A stretch of DNA of 64,000 bases. Origin: Pseudooceanicola pacificus. GTDB lineage: Bacteria; Pseudomonadota; Alphaproteobacteria; Rhodobacterales; Rhodobacteraceae. Below are positions 7,533 to 17,522 of the stretch, in pieces. The position numbers and the translations under genes are program-made. The stretch spans positions 1 through 64,000 of the forward strand of contig NZ_WNXQ01000008.1 of NCBI RefSeq assembly GCF_009789075.1, written 5' to 3'. Below the pieces are notes generated by a model. The model did no database searches. It was not told where the DNA came from and saw nothing but the letters and a program-made list of their open reading frames with translations. Positions within the stretch are counted from its first letter, which is position 1, and each line of letters opens with the position of its first letter.

Positions 7533-8393
7533 ATGGTCGCACAGTCGATTTCCGAACGTTCGCATGTCGCGGAGGATTTCGCGCAGCGCCTGAAAAATGC
7601 CGAAGATCCGCGCGCTGCACAGACGGTGCGCCTGGCGGTCGAGGCGATCTGCGACATCATTGCCAAACTGCAGCCGACGCGGGCCGAGCTGCAGCAGGTC
7701 ATCGCCTTCCTCACTGCCGTGGGCGAGGCCTGTCACGACACGCGCCACGAATGGGTGCTGCTGTGCGATGTGCTGGGCATCACCAGCGAGGTCGAGGCGC
7801 ATCTGGCCCCGACCGACGAAGGCCTGACGCCGCCGACGCTGACCGGCCCGTTCTATCGGCCGGATGCCGCGTTTCGCAAAGACGGCGAGTCGATCTCGCT
7901 GGACGGGCGCGGGGTTCCGCTGGAGGTCGTGGCGCATGTGCATGACATCGACGGCACCCCGATCGAGGGCGCGGTGATCGAGGTCTGGCAGGCGAATGGC
8001 GACGGACTGTACGAAAACCAGGACCCCGACGCGCAGCCCGAATTCAACCTGCGCGGCCGCTACCGGGTGCCTGCCTCGGGACGGGCCAGCATCCGCACGG
8101 TGCGGCCCGCAGGCTACCGTGTGCCCGATGACGGGCCCGTGGGCGCCCTGATGAAACTGCTGGGTCTGGGTCTCGATCGGCCCGCCCATATCCATTTCCG
8201 GATCAGCGCGCCGGGGCACCGCACGCTGACGACCCATGTTTTCGACCGCACCGATCCCTGCATCGCGGATGACCCGCTGCTTGCGGTGCGCCCCGAACTG
8301 CTGGCCGACTTCACCGAAACCGGCGACGGCGGCCTGCAAACGGAGTTCCGTTTCGTGCTGGCCGCGAACCGGACCCACGACATTCAGAGCTGA
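7533..8393 (+). CDS. Intradiol ring-cleavage dioxygenase, hydroxyquinol/catechol 1,2-dioxygenase family (copy 1)
   Basis: A 286-residue non-haem Fe(III) intradiol dioxygenase with the helical N-terminal dimerisation domain (about 1-105) and the beta-sandwich catalytic domain. The ligands are visible as Y160, Y195 (GYRVPDDGP), H219 and H221 (RPAHIHF), with spacing 35-24-2, close to catechol 1,2-dioxygenase. It would cleave hydroxyquinol to maleylacetate (or a catechol to a muconate). GGGAGGAG lies 11 nt before the ATG. First gene of the operon and clearly diverged from the second copy at 17523, so the two probably prefer different substrates. Confidence 0.92.
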   Translation: MVAQSISERSHVAEDFAQRLKNAEDPRAAQTVRLAVEAICDIIAKLQPTRAELQQVIAFLTAVGEACHDTRHEWVLLCDVLGITSEVEAHLAPTDEGLTPPTLTGPFYRPDAAFRKDGESISLDGRGVPLEVVAHVHDIDGTPIEGAVIEVWQANGDGLYENQDPDAQPEFNLRGRYRVPASGRASIRTVRPAGYRVPDDGPVGALMKLLGLGLDRPAHIHFRISAPGHRTLTTHVFDRTDPCIADDPLLAVRPELLADFTETGDGGLQTEFRFVLAANRTHDIQS

Positions 8394-8411
8394 CCAAATC
8401 AGGAGGACACA

Positions 8412-9368
8412 ATGAAAATCAGCGGATATCACCACCTCACGCTATCGACGCATGGCGCCCAGGAGGATTTCGACTTCTACACCAAGACCCTGGGTCTGCA
8501 TTCGGTGAAGCGTACGGTGCTTTTCGACGGGGTGCTGCCGGTCTATCACCTGTACTACGGCTCCAGGAACGGCGATGCCTCGACCATCATCACCACCTTC
8601 CCGTTCAAGAAGCCGGGCGTCTTTGGCCGGCGCGGGACCAACCAGTCCAAGATCGTGATGCAGTCCATCCCGATGGGCGCGGCCGATTTCTGGGTGAACC
8701 GCCTGAACGAACGTGGCATCGACGCGGTCAAGACTTCGCGCTTTGGCGCGGACCGGGTGGTGTTCGCGCATCCCTGCGGCATCCCGCATGAACTGGTCGA
8801 AAGCCCGGACGATCCGCGCGACCCGATCACCAATGACGCACAGGGCATCGGCAAGGACCACGGGATCAAGGGGATCTACGGCGGCGCCGTTGCCGTGATG
8901 GACCGAACCGCGATGGACGATTTCATGACCATCGCCCTGCCGCTTGAGAAAGAGGCCGACAGCGACGAAGGCCTCGTCTTTCGGGTGCCGGACGACAACG
9001 GCATCATCCAGCGGGTCGAGGTCCTGCATGAGCCGGACAAGCCGCAGGGGACCTGGACGCTGGCCGGCGGCACGATCCACCACCTCGCGCTGAACACCGG
9101 CGACGAAGACAGCCAGATGAAGCTGCGCGCCCATATCGAGGGCCTCGGCTTTACCGATATCTCGGAGCAGAAGGACCGGATGTACTTCAAGTCCTGCTAC
9201 GTCCGCAGCCCCGGCGGCGCGCTGTTCGAACTCGCCTGGACGGTCCCCGAGGGCTGGGCGCGCGACGAACCGGCCGATGCCATCGGCAAGACGCTCGTCT
9301 TCCCGCCCTGGTTCGAGGGCAAGAAGGAAGAGCTGATGGAAGGCCTCGAAGAGGCGGAATTCGCGTAA
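8412..9368 (+). CDS. VOC-family ring-cleaving dioxygenase (MhqO/PcpA/LinE-like)
   Basis: A 318-residue protein with two vicinal-oxygen-chelate modules. The predicted Fe(II) ligands H8 (YHHL), H224 (IHHL) and E273 (FELAW) have exactly the spacing (216 and 49) reported for PcpA, whose ligands are H11, H227 and E276. PcpA and LinE cleave (chloro)hydroquinones; the Bacillus homologue MhqO handles methylhydroquinone stress. The neighbouring gene is an MhqD-like hydrolase, reproducing the mhqO-mhqD pairing. AGGAGG precedes the ATG. The stop codon TAA overlaps the next ATG by one base. Confidence 0.88.
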   Translation: MKISGYHHLTLSTHGAQEDFDFYTKTLGLHSVKRTVLFDGVLPVYHLYYGSRNGDASTIITTFPFKKPGVFGRRGTNQSKIVMQSIPMGAADFWVNRLNERGIDAVKTSRFGADRVVFAHPCGIPHELVESPDDPRDPITNDAQGIGKDHGIKGIYGGAVAVMDRTAMDDFMTIALPLEKEADSDEGLVFRVPDDNGIIQRVEVLHEPDKPQGTWTLAGGTIHHLALNTGDEDSQMKLRAHIEGLGFTDISEQKDRMYFKSCYVRSPGGALFELAWTVPEGWARDEPADAIGKTLVFPPWFEGKKEELMEGLEEAEFA

Positions 9369-10006
9369 TGGCAGAAACGCTGCATCACGGCGCGGCGGCG
9401 GAGGCGGCAAAAGCCGTCTGCGTCGTCGTCCACGGGCGGGGGCAGACCCAGCAGGACATGATGGACATGATCGTGTCCCGTCTGGACGTCCCCGGCATCC
9501 GCTACGTGCTGCCCAAGTCCGAGGGCGAGGCCTGGTATGACGCCAAGGCCGTCGATCCCCTGACGGACGACACCACCCGCCAGCTCGACGCGGCGCTTCA
9601 CGCGGTCGGGGCCTGTATCGAGGCGGCCCGGCAGGAGGGCCTGCCTCTCGTCCTGATCGGCTTCTCGCAGGGGGCCTGCATGGCGGCGGAATGGCTGATG
9701 CGGGGCGGCAGGGTCACCTCGGCGGCGCTGCTCACGGCCTGCCGTGTGGGCGCGGTGCAGGATGACCTCGTCCGCGCGGGCCTCTCCGGGCTGCCGGTCT
9801 ATACCACCAACGGCGACAACGATCCGTGGATCCCGCTCTGGGCGCATCGCAAGCTGGTCGGCGAGCTGTCGGAATGCGGCGCGCGGCTGCGCATGGACAT
9901 CTTCCCCGGTCGCGGCCACGAGGTGAGTGAAGCCGAAATAGAGACACTTTCGGGCCTGCTCGACGCGGCGGTCGCGGGCCGCACGGCACTGGAGCCGGTG
10001 GCATGA
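9368..10006 (+). CDS. MhqD-like serine hydrolase (phospholipase/carboxylesterase family)
   Basis: A 212-residue alpha/beta hydrolase with a visible catalytic triad: S100 in GFSQG, D152 in GDNDPW and H184 in GRGHEV. It belongs to the small phospholipase/carboxylesterase family that includes MhqD, coexpressed with MhqO in hydroquinone-stress operons. In this operon it may hydrolyse an ester precursor, or an acyl halide/lactone formed by ring cleavage (inference). Overlaps the upstream gene by 1 bp (TAATG) and the next by 4 bp (ATGA). Confidence 0.85.
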   Translation: MAETLHHGAAAEAAKAVCVVVHGRGQTQQDMMDMIVSRLDVPGIRYVLPKSEGEAWYDAKAVDPLTDDTTRQLDAALHAVGACIEAARQEGLPLVLIGFSQGACMAAEWLMRGGRVTSAALLTACRVGAVQDDLVRAGLSGLPVYTTNGDNDPWIPLWAHRKLVGELSECGARLRMDIFPGRGHEVSEAEIETLSGLLDAAVAGRTALEPVA

Positions 10007-11076
10007 ACGACCTGATGCAAGGCTTCACTTTTCCCGGCATTCGCACGCGCGTCGTCTTTGGCTCGGGCACGCTGGCCAGGGTTGGCGCAGAGGTCGAGGC
10101 GCTCGGCCGGTCCCGCGCGCTGGTGCTGTCGACGCCCCCGCAGGCCGAGTCCGCGGCGGCACTGGCCAAGGATCTCGGCGCGCTCTCCGCCGGAACCTTC
10201 ACCGGGGCCGCCATGCACACGCCGCTCGACGTGACCGAGGCGGCGATGGAGGCGTACAGGTCAACGGGCGCGGATTGCGTCGTCTCTTACGGCGGCGGGT
10301 CGACCATCGGGCTGGGCAAGGCGATTGCCACGCGGACCGGGGCGGATCACGTCGCGATCCCCACGACCTATGCCGGCTCCGAGATGACGGATATTCTGGG
10401 CGAGACGGTGGATGGCGAAAAGACCACCCGCCGCGACGCCTCGATCCGGCCCGAAACCGTGATCTACGATGTCGACACCACTCTGACGCTGCCCGTCGAG
10501 ATGACGGTGACATCCTCGCTCAACGCGATCTCGCACGGGATCGAGGCGCTGTATGCCGAGGACCGCAATCCGATCCTCAGCCAGATGGCGGTGGAGGCGA
10601 TGCGCGTCTTCAAGCGCAGCCTGCACCGGGTCACCGAGGATCCGCAGGACCGCGCCGCGCGGACCGATGTGCTCTATGGTGCATGGCTCTGCTCTACCGC
10701 GCTTGGCTACGTGTCGATGGCGCTGCACCACAAGCTGGCCCATGTCATCGGCGGATCCTTCGGGATGCCGCATGCGGAAACCCATGCGATCCTTCTGCCG
10801 CATACGACAGGGTTCAATGCCGCCGCCACGCAGGACCTTCTGGCCCCGGTCGCCGAGATCTTTGGCGGATCCGTCGGGGGCGGGTTGTGGGATTTCGCCA
10901 AAGGGGCAGGGGCCCCGCTGCGGCTGCGCGACCTTGGGCTGAGCGAGGCGGACATGGACCGCGCCGCCGAGATCGCGACCCGCGCGCCTTACCCCAATCC
11001 GCGGCCGTTCGACCGCAGCGATATCAGGACCCTGCTTCAGGCCGCGTGGGAGGGCACGCGGCCGCAGGAGGGATAA
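10003..11076 (+). CDS. Maleylacetate reductase
   Basis: A 357-residue member of the iron-containing-alcohol-dehydrogenase superfamily. It starts with the maleylacetate-reductase pattern FxFPGIRTRVVFGSG and has the NAD(P)-binding SYGGGSTIGLGKA, IPTTYAGSEMT and HHKLAHVIGGSFGMPHAETH. It reduces maleylacetate, the product of hydroxyquinol intradiol cleavage, to 3-oxoadipate with NAD(P)H. The gene overlaps the MhqD-like gene by 4 bp and lies in the same operon as two candidate hydroxyquinol dioxygenases, which strongly supports the assignment. Confidence 0.92.
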   Translation: MNDLMQGFTFPGIRTRVVFGSGTLARVGAEVEALGRSRALVLSTPPQAESAAALAKDLGALSAGTFTGAAMHTPLDVTEAAMEAYRSTGADCVVSYGGGSTIGLGKAIATRTGADHVAIPTTYAGSEMTDILGETVDGEKTTRRDASIRPETVIYDVDTTLTLPVEMTVTSSLNAISHGIEALYAEDRNPILSQMAVEAMRVFKRSLHRVTEDPQDRAARTDVLYGAWLCSTALGYVSMALHHKLAHVIGGSFGMPHAETHAILLPHTTGFNAAATQDLLAPVAEIFGGSVGGGLWDFAKGAGAPLRLRDLGLSEADMDRAAEIATRAPYPNPRPFDRSDIRTLLQAAWEGTRPQEG

Positions 11077-11123
11077 CAGAACCGCCTGACGCGCAGACGT
11101 CGGGCACTTTGGGAGGAAGAAAG

Positions 11124-12404
11124 ATGATCAATCGGAGAAAGCTGCTCAAGACAGGGGCGGCGGCGGGGTTTGCGGTCAGCGCCGGCGGGCTGGCCATGCC
11201 GGCGCTCGCCCAGGGGACCCGGGTGAAGATCGGCTATGTCTCGCCGCAATCGGGGCCGCTGGCCGGATTCGCGGAATCCGACGCCTTTGCGCTTGAGATG
11301 TTCAAGCGCGTCGCGGCGGAGAAAGGCATGGATGTCGAGGTCCTGGTGAAGGACAGCCAGTCCAATCCGAACCGCGCGGCCGACGTGGCGCAAGAGCTGA
11401 TCATCGACGACGGCGTGCATCTGATGCTGGTCGCCTCGACTCCCGAGACGACGAACCCGGTCACCACCGTCTGTGAGAACGAATTCATTCCCTGCATCTC
11501 GACCATGGCGCCCTGGCAGCCGTGGTTCATCGGCCAGCAGGGCAATCCCGGGGACCCGGCCAGCTGGCGGCCCTTCGACTATGCCTTCCATTACTTCTGG
11601 GGGCTGGAAGATGTCATCGCCGTCTTTACCAACATGTGGGATCAGCTGGACACCAACAAGAAGGTCGCCGGGCTGTTCCCCAACGATGCCGACGGCAATG
11701 CCTGGGGCGATCCGCAGAATGGCGTGGCGCCCGGCTTTGCCGCGGACGGGTACGAGACCGTTGATCCCGGCCGCTACCAGAACCTGACGGACGACTTCTC
11801 GGCCCAGATCAACGCCTTCAAACAGGCCGATTGCGAGATCGTCACCGGCGTGGTCATCCCGCCGGATTTCACCACTTTCCGCAACCAGGCTCTGCAGCAG
11901 GGCTTTTCGCCCAAGGCGATTACGGTGGCCAAGGCGATCCTGTTCCCGCAATCGGTCGAGACGCTGGGCGAGTCCGGCCATAACCTCAGTTCCGAGGTCT
12001 GGTGGTCCAAGAACCATCCCTTTACCTCCTCGCTGACCGGGCAGGGCTGCGAGGCGCTTGCGGCCGACTTTACCAAGGCGACGGGGCGGCCCTGGACCCA
12101 GCCGATCGGCTATATCCATTCGCTGTTCGAAATGGCGGCGGATGTGATCCAGCGCGCCGAGGATCCGACCGATCCCGACCTGATGGCCGAGACCATCGCG
12201 GCGACGGATCTGCAGACCATCGTGGGCCGGATCGTGTTCAACGGCGAGGGGCTGCCGCCATTCGCGGCGACCAATGTCTGCAAGACCCCGCTGGTTGGCG
12301 GGCAATGGCGGCGGCAGGACGACGGCAGTTTCGAGCTGCTGGTCGTCGACAACAAGACGGCGCCGGATATCCCCACCCAGGGCAGCATGGAACCGCTGAG
12401 CTGA
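11124..12404 (+). CDS. ABC transporter substrate-binding protein (Liv/aromatic type, Tat-like signal)
   Basis: A 426-residue periplasmic-binding protein of the branched-chain-amino-acid/amide class. The N-terminus NRRKLLKTGAAAGFAV ending in ALA is a Tat-type signal peptide. Mature features include KIGYVSPQSGPLAGFAE. The ATG at 11124 follows GGGAGGAAG, and the open frame running further upstream is only the shadow of the preceding gene. It heads a five-gene importer (SBP, two ATPases, two permeases) embedded between maleylacetate reductase and the monooxygenase. It most likely captures the aromatic growth substrate rather than an amino acid. Confidence 0.9.
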   Translation: MINRRKLLKTGAAAGFAVSAGGLAMPALAQGTRVKIGYVSPQSGPLAGFAESDAFALEMFKRVAAEKGMDVEVLVKDSQSNPNRAADVAQELIIDDGVHLMLVASTPETTNPVTTVCENEFIPCISTMAPWQPWFIGQQGNPGDPASWRPFDYAFHYFWGLEDVIAVFTNMWDQLDTNKKVAGLFPNDADGNAWGDPQNGVAPGFAADGYETVDPGRYQNLTDDFSAQINAFKQADCEIVTGVVIPPDFTTFRNQALQQGFSPKAITVAKAILFPQSVETLGESGHNLSSEVWWSKNHPFTSSLTGQGCEALAADFTKATGRPWTQPIGYIHSLFEMAADVIQRAEDPTDPDLMAETIAATDLQTIVGRIVFNGEGLPPFAATNVCKTPLVGGQWRRQDDGSFELLVVDNKTAPDIPTQGSMEPLS

Positions 12405-12405
12405 C

Positions 12406-13133
12406 ATGGCAGATGCCGGGACCCTCCTGTCGCTTGAGGGCGTCACGAAACGCTTCGGCTCCCTCGTGGTGGCCGATGCGGTGACGCTCGACCTGCCGCG
12501 CGGGCAGGCCCTGGGTATCATCGGGCCGAACGGGGCAGGGAAATCGACCCTGCTCAATCTGATTGCGGGCAATCTGATGCCGGATCAGGGACTGATCAGG
12601 CTGAATGGCCGGGACATCACCGGGACAAGCCTGACGCAGCGCTGCCGCATGGGAATGGGGCGGGCTTTCCAGATCCCGCAGACGTTTTCACGGCTGACGG
12701 TGTTCGAAACCCTGCTGGTCGCGGCCTCTCAGGGCCGCGGCATCAGCGAAAGCGAGGCGGCGGGGGATTGCGTGTCGATCCTGGAGCGTACCGGGCTGCT
12801 GGACCGGGCCAATCAGGTTTCCGGCTCGCTGAACCTGCTGCAGCGAAAACGGCTCGAACTTGCCCGCGCCCTGGCCACGGGGCCGGACCTTCTGCTGCTG
12901 GACGAGATCGCCGGCGGGCTGACCGAGGCGGAATGCGCCTCGCTGGTGGGCACGATCCGGTCGCTGCATGCCGGTGGCACGACAATCGTGTGGATCGAAC
13001 ATGTGCTGCATGCGCTGAACTCGGTGGTCGAGCGGCTGATCGTGCTGGATTTCGGCCGGGTCATTCAGGACGGGGCGCCCGACGCGGTCATGGCCAGCCG
13101 CGAGGTTCAGGAAATCTATCTGGGGATCGAGGC

Positions 13134-13137
<4 letters not shown>
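12406..13137 (+). CDS. ABC transporter ATP-binding protein, LivG type
   Basis: A 243-residue ATPase with Walker A GPNGAGKST at 40-48 and Walker B LLLLDEIAGGL. The signature loop is unusual: LNLLQRKRLELARAL replaces the LSYGQQRRLEIARAL normally seen in LivG, so the SGG core of the ABC signature is missing while the following helix is conserved. The second ATPase of the pair has a normal signature, so one canonical composite site would remain. It starts 2 bp after the binding-protein stop and overlaps the next gene by ATGA. Confidence 0.9.
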
Positions 13138-13840
<703 letters not shown>

Positions 13841-13844
<4 letters not shown>

Positions 13845-14704
13845 TCTGGGTCGACACCGTGGTGCAGGGCATCCTGCTTGGCGGACTCTACGCGCTGTTC
13901 GCGGCGGGGCTGAGCCTCGTCTTCGGCATCATGCGGGTGGTGAACCTCGCCCATGGCGATCTGATCGTGATGGCGGCCTATCTGATCCTCGTGCTTGTCA
14001 CGGCGCTGAACCTCAGCCCGCTTATCGCGCTGTTGCTAGCGGCCCCGCTTATGTTCGCGGTCGGGTGGCTGTTGCAGCAACTGGTCCTGAACCGCACCGT
14101 GGGTGAGGACGTGCTGCCGCCGCTGCTCGTCACCTTTGGCCTGTCGGTGGTGATCCAGAACGCGCTGCTGGAGGGGTTCAATGCCGACAGCCGCCGGATC
14201 GGGGCCGGATCGCTTGAAATCGCCTCCTTCTCCGTCGGGCCGATCACCATCGGGGTCATGCCGGCGCTGACCTTTGCCACCGCCATCCTCGTGACCCTGG
14301 CGCTGCAACTCATCTTCTATCGCACCGCATTGGGCCGGGCCTTCCGCGCCACCAGCGACGATCCCGACACGGCAAGCCTGATGGGCATCCGGCCCGGCAA
14401 TATCTTTGCCGTCGCAACCGGTCTGGGCATGGTCGTCGCGACCATCGCCGCGCTTTACCTGGGCATGCGGGCCAATTTCGATCCGACCATCGGCCCGGCG
14501 CGGCTGATCTATGCCTTCGAGGCGGTGATCATCGGCGGGATGGGCAGCCTCTGGGGCACGCTGATCGGCGGCATCGTCATCGGCGTCGCGCAGACCGTGG
14601 GCGCCGCGATTGATCCGGAATGGCAGATCCTGTCGGGCCATCTGGCCTTCCTCGTGATCCTTCTGGTGCGCCCGCGCGGGCTCTTTCCGGCAGGGGGGCG
14701 CTGA
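13841..14704 (+). CDS. ABC transporter permease, LivH type
   Basis: A 287-residue inner-membrane permease of the branched-chain-amino-acid family, with about eight hydrophobic segments. The family features GILLGGLYALFAAGLSLVFG and MRVVNLAHGD are at the N-terminus and EAVIIGGMGSLWGTLIGG near the C-terminus. It forms the transmembrane channel with the LivM-like partner that follows immediately (stop TGA, then ATG). Confidence 0.93.
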
Positions 14705-15751
14705 ATGCGGTATCGTGTTCAAACGGGGCAGGGCGGCAGCTGGATTGTCGCGCTTGCGGCGCTTGTGATCGTTGTCGTCTTTGCCGCGCTGCCGTTCTTC
14801 GGATCGCGCAGCCTGATGCAGGACCTGTTCTTCGTCTTCACCATGCTGACTCTGGCGCAGTTCTGGAACCTGCTGGCGGGCTATGGCGGGCTGGTCAGCG
14901 TCGGCCAGCAGATGTTTGTCGGGGCAGGGGCCTATGGCGTGTTTGCGGCGGCGATCCTCTGGGGGATCAATCCGGTTGCCGGGCTGGCGGTTTCGGCTGT
15001 GGCGGCGCTGGTGCTTGCGCTTGTCTCTGCCGTCTTCGTCTTTCGCCTGAACGACGCCTATTTCGCCATCGGCACCTGGGTCGTGGCCGAAGTCGCCCGG
15101 CTCAGTTTCGCGCAATGGAAAGCGGTTGGCGGCGGCACCGGCACCTCTCTCCCACGCGAGGCGCGGCGGAACATGTGGGGCGCGGACTGGGTGGAACAGG
15201 TGACCGGCCTGCGCGCGGCGGCGGCGATGGATGTCGTCTCCTACTGGCTGGCGCTTGCCCTCGTCGTGGCGACAATCGGCGGCATCTACTGGCTGATGCG
15301 GCGCAAGACGGGCCTCGCGCTGGCGGCGATGCGCGACAACCCGCAGGCGGCCGCCTCGGCGGGGCTGAATGCGGGGCGGATCAAGCTGGCGGTCTACGTG
15401 ATTTCGGCGGTCGGGGCCGGGATCGCGGGCGGGCTGATCTTCATGCAGAACGGACGGGTGTCCCCGGACAGCGCCTTTTCGGTCATCGACTGGACGGCCT
15501 ATGTGATCTTCATCGTGGTGATCGGCGGCATCGGAACGATCGAGGGGCCGATCATCGGCGTCATCGTCTTCTTCCTGCTGCAGTCGCTGCTGGCCGATCT
15601 TGGCAGCTGGTACCTGATGGTGCTGGGGCTCCTGGGCATCCTCATCATGCTGTTCGCCCCCCGTGGCTTGTGGGGGCTGATCTCGGGGCGAACGGGTTTC
15701 GCGCTGTTCCCGATCCAACGCCGCCTGTTCATCGAAGAAAGGGAAGACTGA
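14705..15751 (+). CDS. ABC transporter permease, LivM type
   Basis: A 348-residue polytopic permease with the LivM pattern: LAQFWNLLAGYGGLVSVGQQMFVGAGAY is replaced only slightly from the family norm, and VIGGIGTIEGPIIG occurs near the C-terminus. It completes the five-component importer. Its TGA shares one base with the ATG of the flavin monooxygenase, tying the uptake genes to the catabolic genes. Confidence 0.92.
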   Translation: MRYRVQTGQGGSWIVALAALVIVVVFAALPFFGSRSLMQDLFFVFTMLTLAQFWNLLAGYGGLVSVGQQMFVGAGAYGVFAAAILWGINPVAGLAVSAVAALVLALVSAVFVFRLNDAYFAIGTWVVAEVARLSFAQWKAVGGGTGTSLPREARRNMWGADWVEQVTGLRAAAAMDVVSYWLALALVVATIGGIYWLMRRKTGLALAAMRDNPQAAASAGLNAGRIKLAVYVISAVGAGIAGGLIFMQNGRVSPDSAFSVIDWTAYVIFIVVIGGIGTIEGPIIGVIVFFLLQSLLADLGSWYLMVLGLLGILIMLFAPRGLWGLISGRTGFALFPIQRRLFIEERED

Positions 15752-17508
15752 TGGAATTCGAATACGAGACGGAGGTCCTGATTGTCGGAACCGGCCCGGC
15801 GGGCGGCGCCACCGGCGCGCTGCTGGCCAGCTACGGCGTCCCGAACATGATGATCAACCGCTACCGCTGGCTGGCCAATACGCCGCGCGCCCATATCACC
15901 AACCAGCGCACGATGGAGGTGCTGCGCGATCTGGGCCGCAGCGTCGAGGACGAGGCCTATCTGCACGCGACCGAGCAGGAGCTGATGGGCAACAACGTCT
16001 TCTGCGAAAGCCTGGCCGGGGAAGAGCTGGGCCGGATGCGCAGCTGGGGCACCCATCCCGACAGCATGGCCGAGCATCTGCTGTCCTCGCCCTGCCGGAT
16101 GAACGACCTGCCCCAGACCTTCATGGAGCCGATCCTGTTCAAGACCGCCTGTTCGCGCGGCTCTGCGGCGCGGATGAGCACCGAGTACCTCTCGCATGAG
16201 CAGGACGGCGACGGGGTCACCACGACCTGCCGCGACCGGCTGTCCGGGCGAGAGTTCCTTATCCGCTCGAAATACCTGGTTGGCGCCGATGGCGGCAATT
16301 CCGCCGTGGCCGAACACCTCGGCCTGCCGTTCGAAGGCAAGATGGGTGTCGGGGGGTCGATGAACATCCTGTTCCGCGCCGACCTCTCGCACCTCGTCGC
16401 GCATCGGCCTTCGGTCCTTTACTGGGTGATGCAGCCGGGCGCGGATGTGGGCGGGATCGGCATGGGTCTGGTTCGCATGGTCCGGCCCTGGAACGAATGG
16501 CTGATCGTCTGGGGATACGACATCAACGAACCCGCGCCCGACGTGACGCCCGAATTCGCGCAAGGAGTCGCGCGCCAGCTTGTCGGCGATCCGGATCTTG
16601 AGATCGAACTGCTGAGCGCGAATGTCTGGACCGTGAACGACATGTTCGCCACCCATATGCAGAAGGACCGGGTCTTCATCATGGGCGATGCCGCGCACCG
16701 GCATCCGCCGTCGAACGGGCTGGGGTCGAACACCTCGATCCAGGACGGGTTCAACCTGGCCTGGAAACTCGCCGCCGTCCTCAAGGGGCAGGCGGGGCCG
16801 GGGCTGCTGGACAGCTATTCAGAGGAACGCGCGCCGGTCGCGCGCCAGATCGTGACCCGCGCCAACAAGTCGATTGGCGAATTCGGCCCGATCTTCGAGG
16901 CGCTCGGCATGGATGGCGGTGTCGATCCCGAGAAGATCCAGCAGAACATGTCCGCCCGCGCCGATGCTTCGGAAGCCGGCGAAGCGCAGCGCGCCGCCCT
17001 GCGCAAGGCGATCGAGCTGAAATCCTATGAATTCGACTGTCACGGCGTGGAGATGAACCAGCGCTATGCCTCGGGCGCGGTGGTCACGGACGGCCAGCCG
17101 GAACCTGCCTTCGACCGCGATCCCGAGCTGCATTATCAGCCCACCACATGGCCCGGCGCGCGGTTGCCGCATGTCTGGATCTTCGACCGCGCCGGGCGCA
17201 AGCTCTCGACGCTCGACATCTGCGGACACGGGCGGTTCACCCTTCTCACCGGCATCGGCGGGGACGGCTGGGTCGCGGCCGCGAAACAGATCGCGGACGA
17301 GCTGGGCATCCCGCTTGGGGCCCATGTCATCGGTCCCCGCCGCGACTACGAAGATCACACCGGCGATTGGGCCCGCGCCCGCGAAATCCGCGACAGCGGC
17401 TGTGTCCTGGTCCGCCCGGATCACCATGTGGCCTGGCGCAGCGACATCCTGGGCGGCGACCCCGCGCAGGAGCTGCGGCGCGTGCTCACTTCAATTCTGA
17501 ACAGATGA
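15751..17508 (+). CDS. TfdB-like FAD-dependent phenol monooxygenase
   Basis: A 585-residue class A flavoprotein monooxygenase. It has GTGPAG at residues 13-18 (FAD-binding GxGxxG), TPRAHITNQRTMEVLRDLG as in 2,4-dichlorophenol hydroxylase, the DG motif VGADGGNSAV, the GD motif RVFIMGDAAHRHPPSNGLGSN, and a C-terminal thioredoxin-like domain. It would ortho-hydroxylate a phenol or resorcinol with NADPH and O2, delivering hydroxyquinol or a (chloro)catechol to the adjacent dioxygenases. Start ATG overlaps the permease stop; longer upstream frame is a shadow. Substrate unresolved between resorcinol-type and chlorophenol-type. Confidence 0.88.
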   Translation: MEFEYETEVLIVGTGPAGGATGALLASYGVPNMMINRYRWLANTPRAHITNQRTMEVLRDLGRSVEDEAYLHATEQELMGNNVFCESLAGEELGRMRSWGTHPDSMAEHLLSSPCRMNDLPQTFMEPILFKTACSRGSAARMSTEYLSHEQDGDGVTTTCRDRLSGREFLIRSKYLVGADGGNSAVAEHLGLPFEGKMGVGGSMNILFRADLSHLVAHRPSVLYWVMQPGADVGGIGMGLVRMVRPWNEWLIVWGYDINEPAPDVTPEFAQGVARQLVGDPDLEIELLSANVWTVNDMFATHMQKDRVFIMGDAAHRHPPSNGLGSNTSIQDGFNLAWKLAAVLKGQAGPGLLDSYSEERAPVARQIVTRANKSIGEFGPIFEALGMDGGVDPEKIQQNMSARADASEAGEAQRAALRKAIELKSYEFDCHGVEMNQRYASGAVVTDGQPEPAFDRDPELHYQPTTWPGARLPHVWIFDRAGRKLSTLDICGHGRFTLLTGIGGDGWVAAAKQIADELGIPLGAHVIGPRRDYEDHTGDWARAREIRDSGCVLVRPDHHVAWRSDILGGDPAQELRRVLTSILNR

Positions 17509-17522
17509 AACGGAGGCAGCAC

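Noticed and set aside
10275-11123. Upstream extension of the ABC binding-protein frame
   Set aside because: Overlaps maleylacetate reductase; the Tat-type signal and GGGAGGAAG fix the start at 11124.
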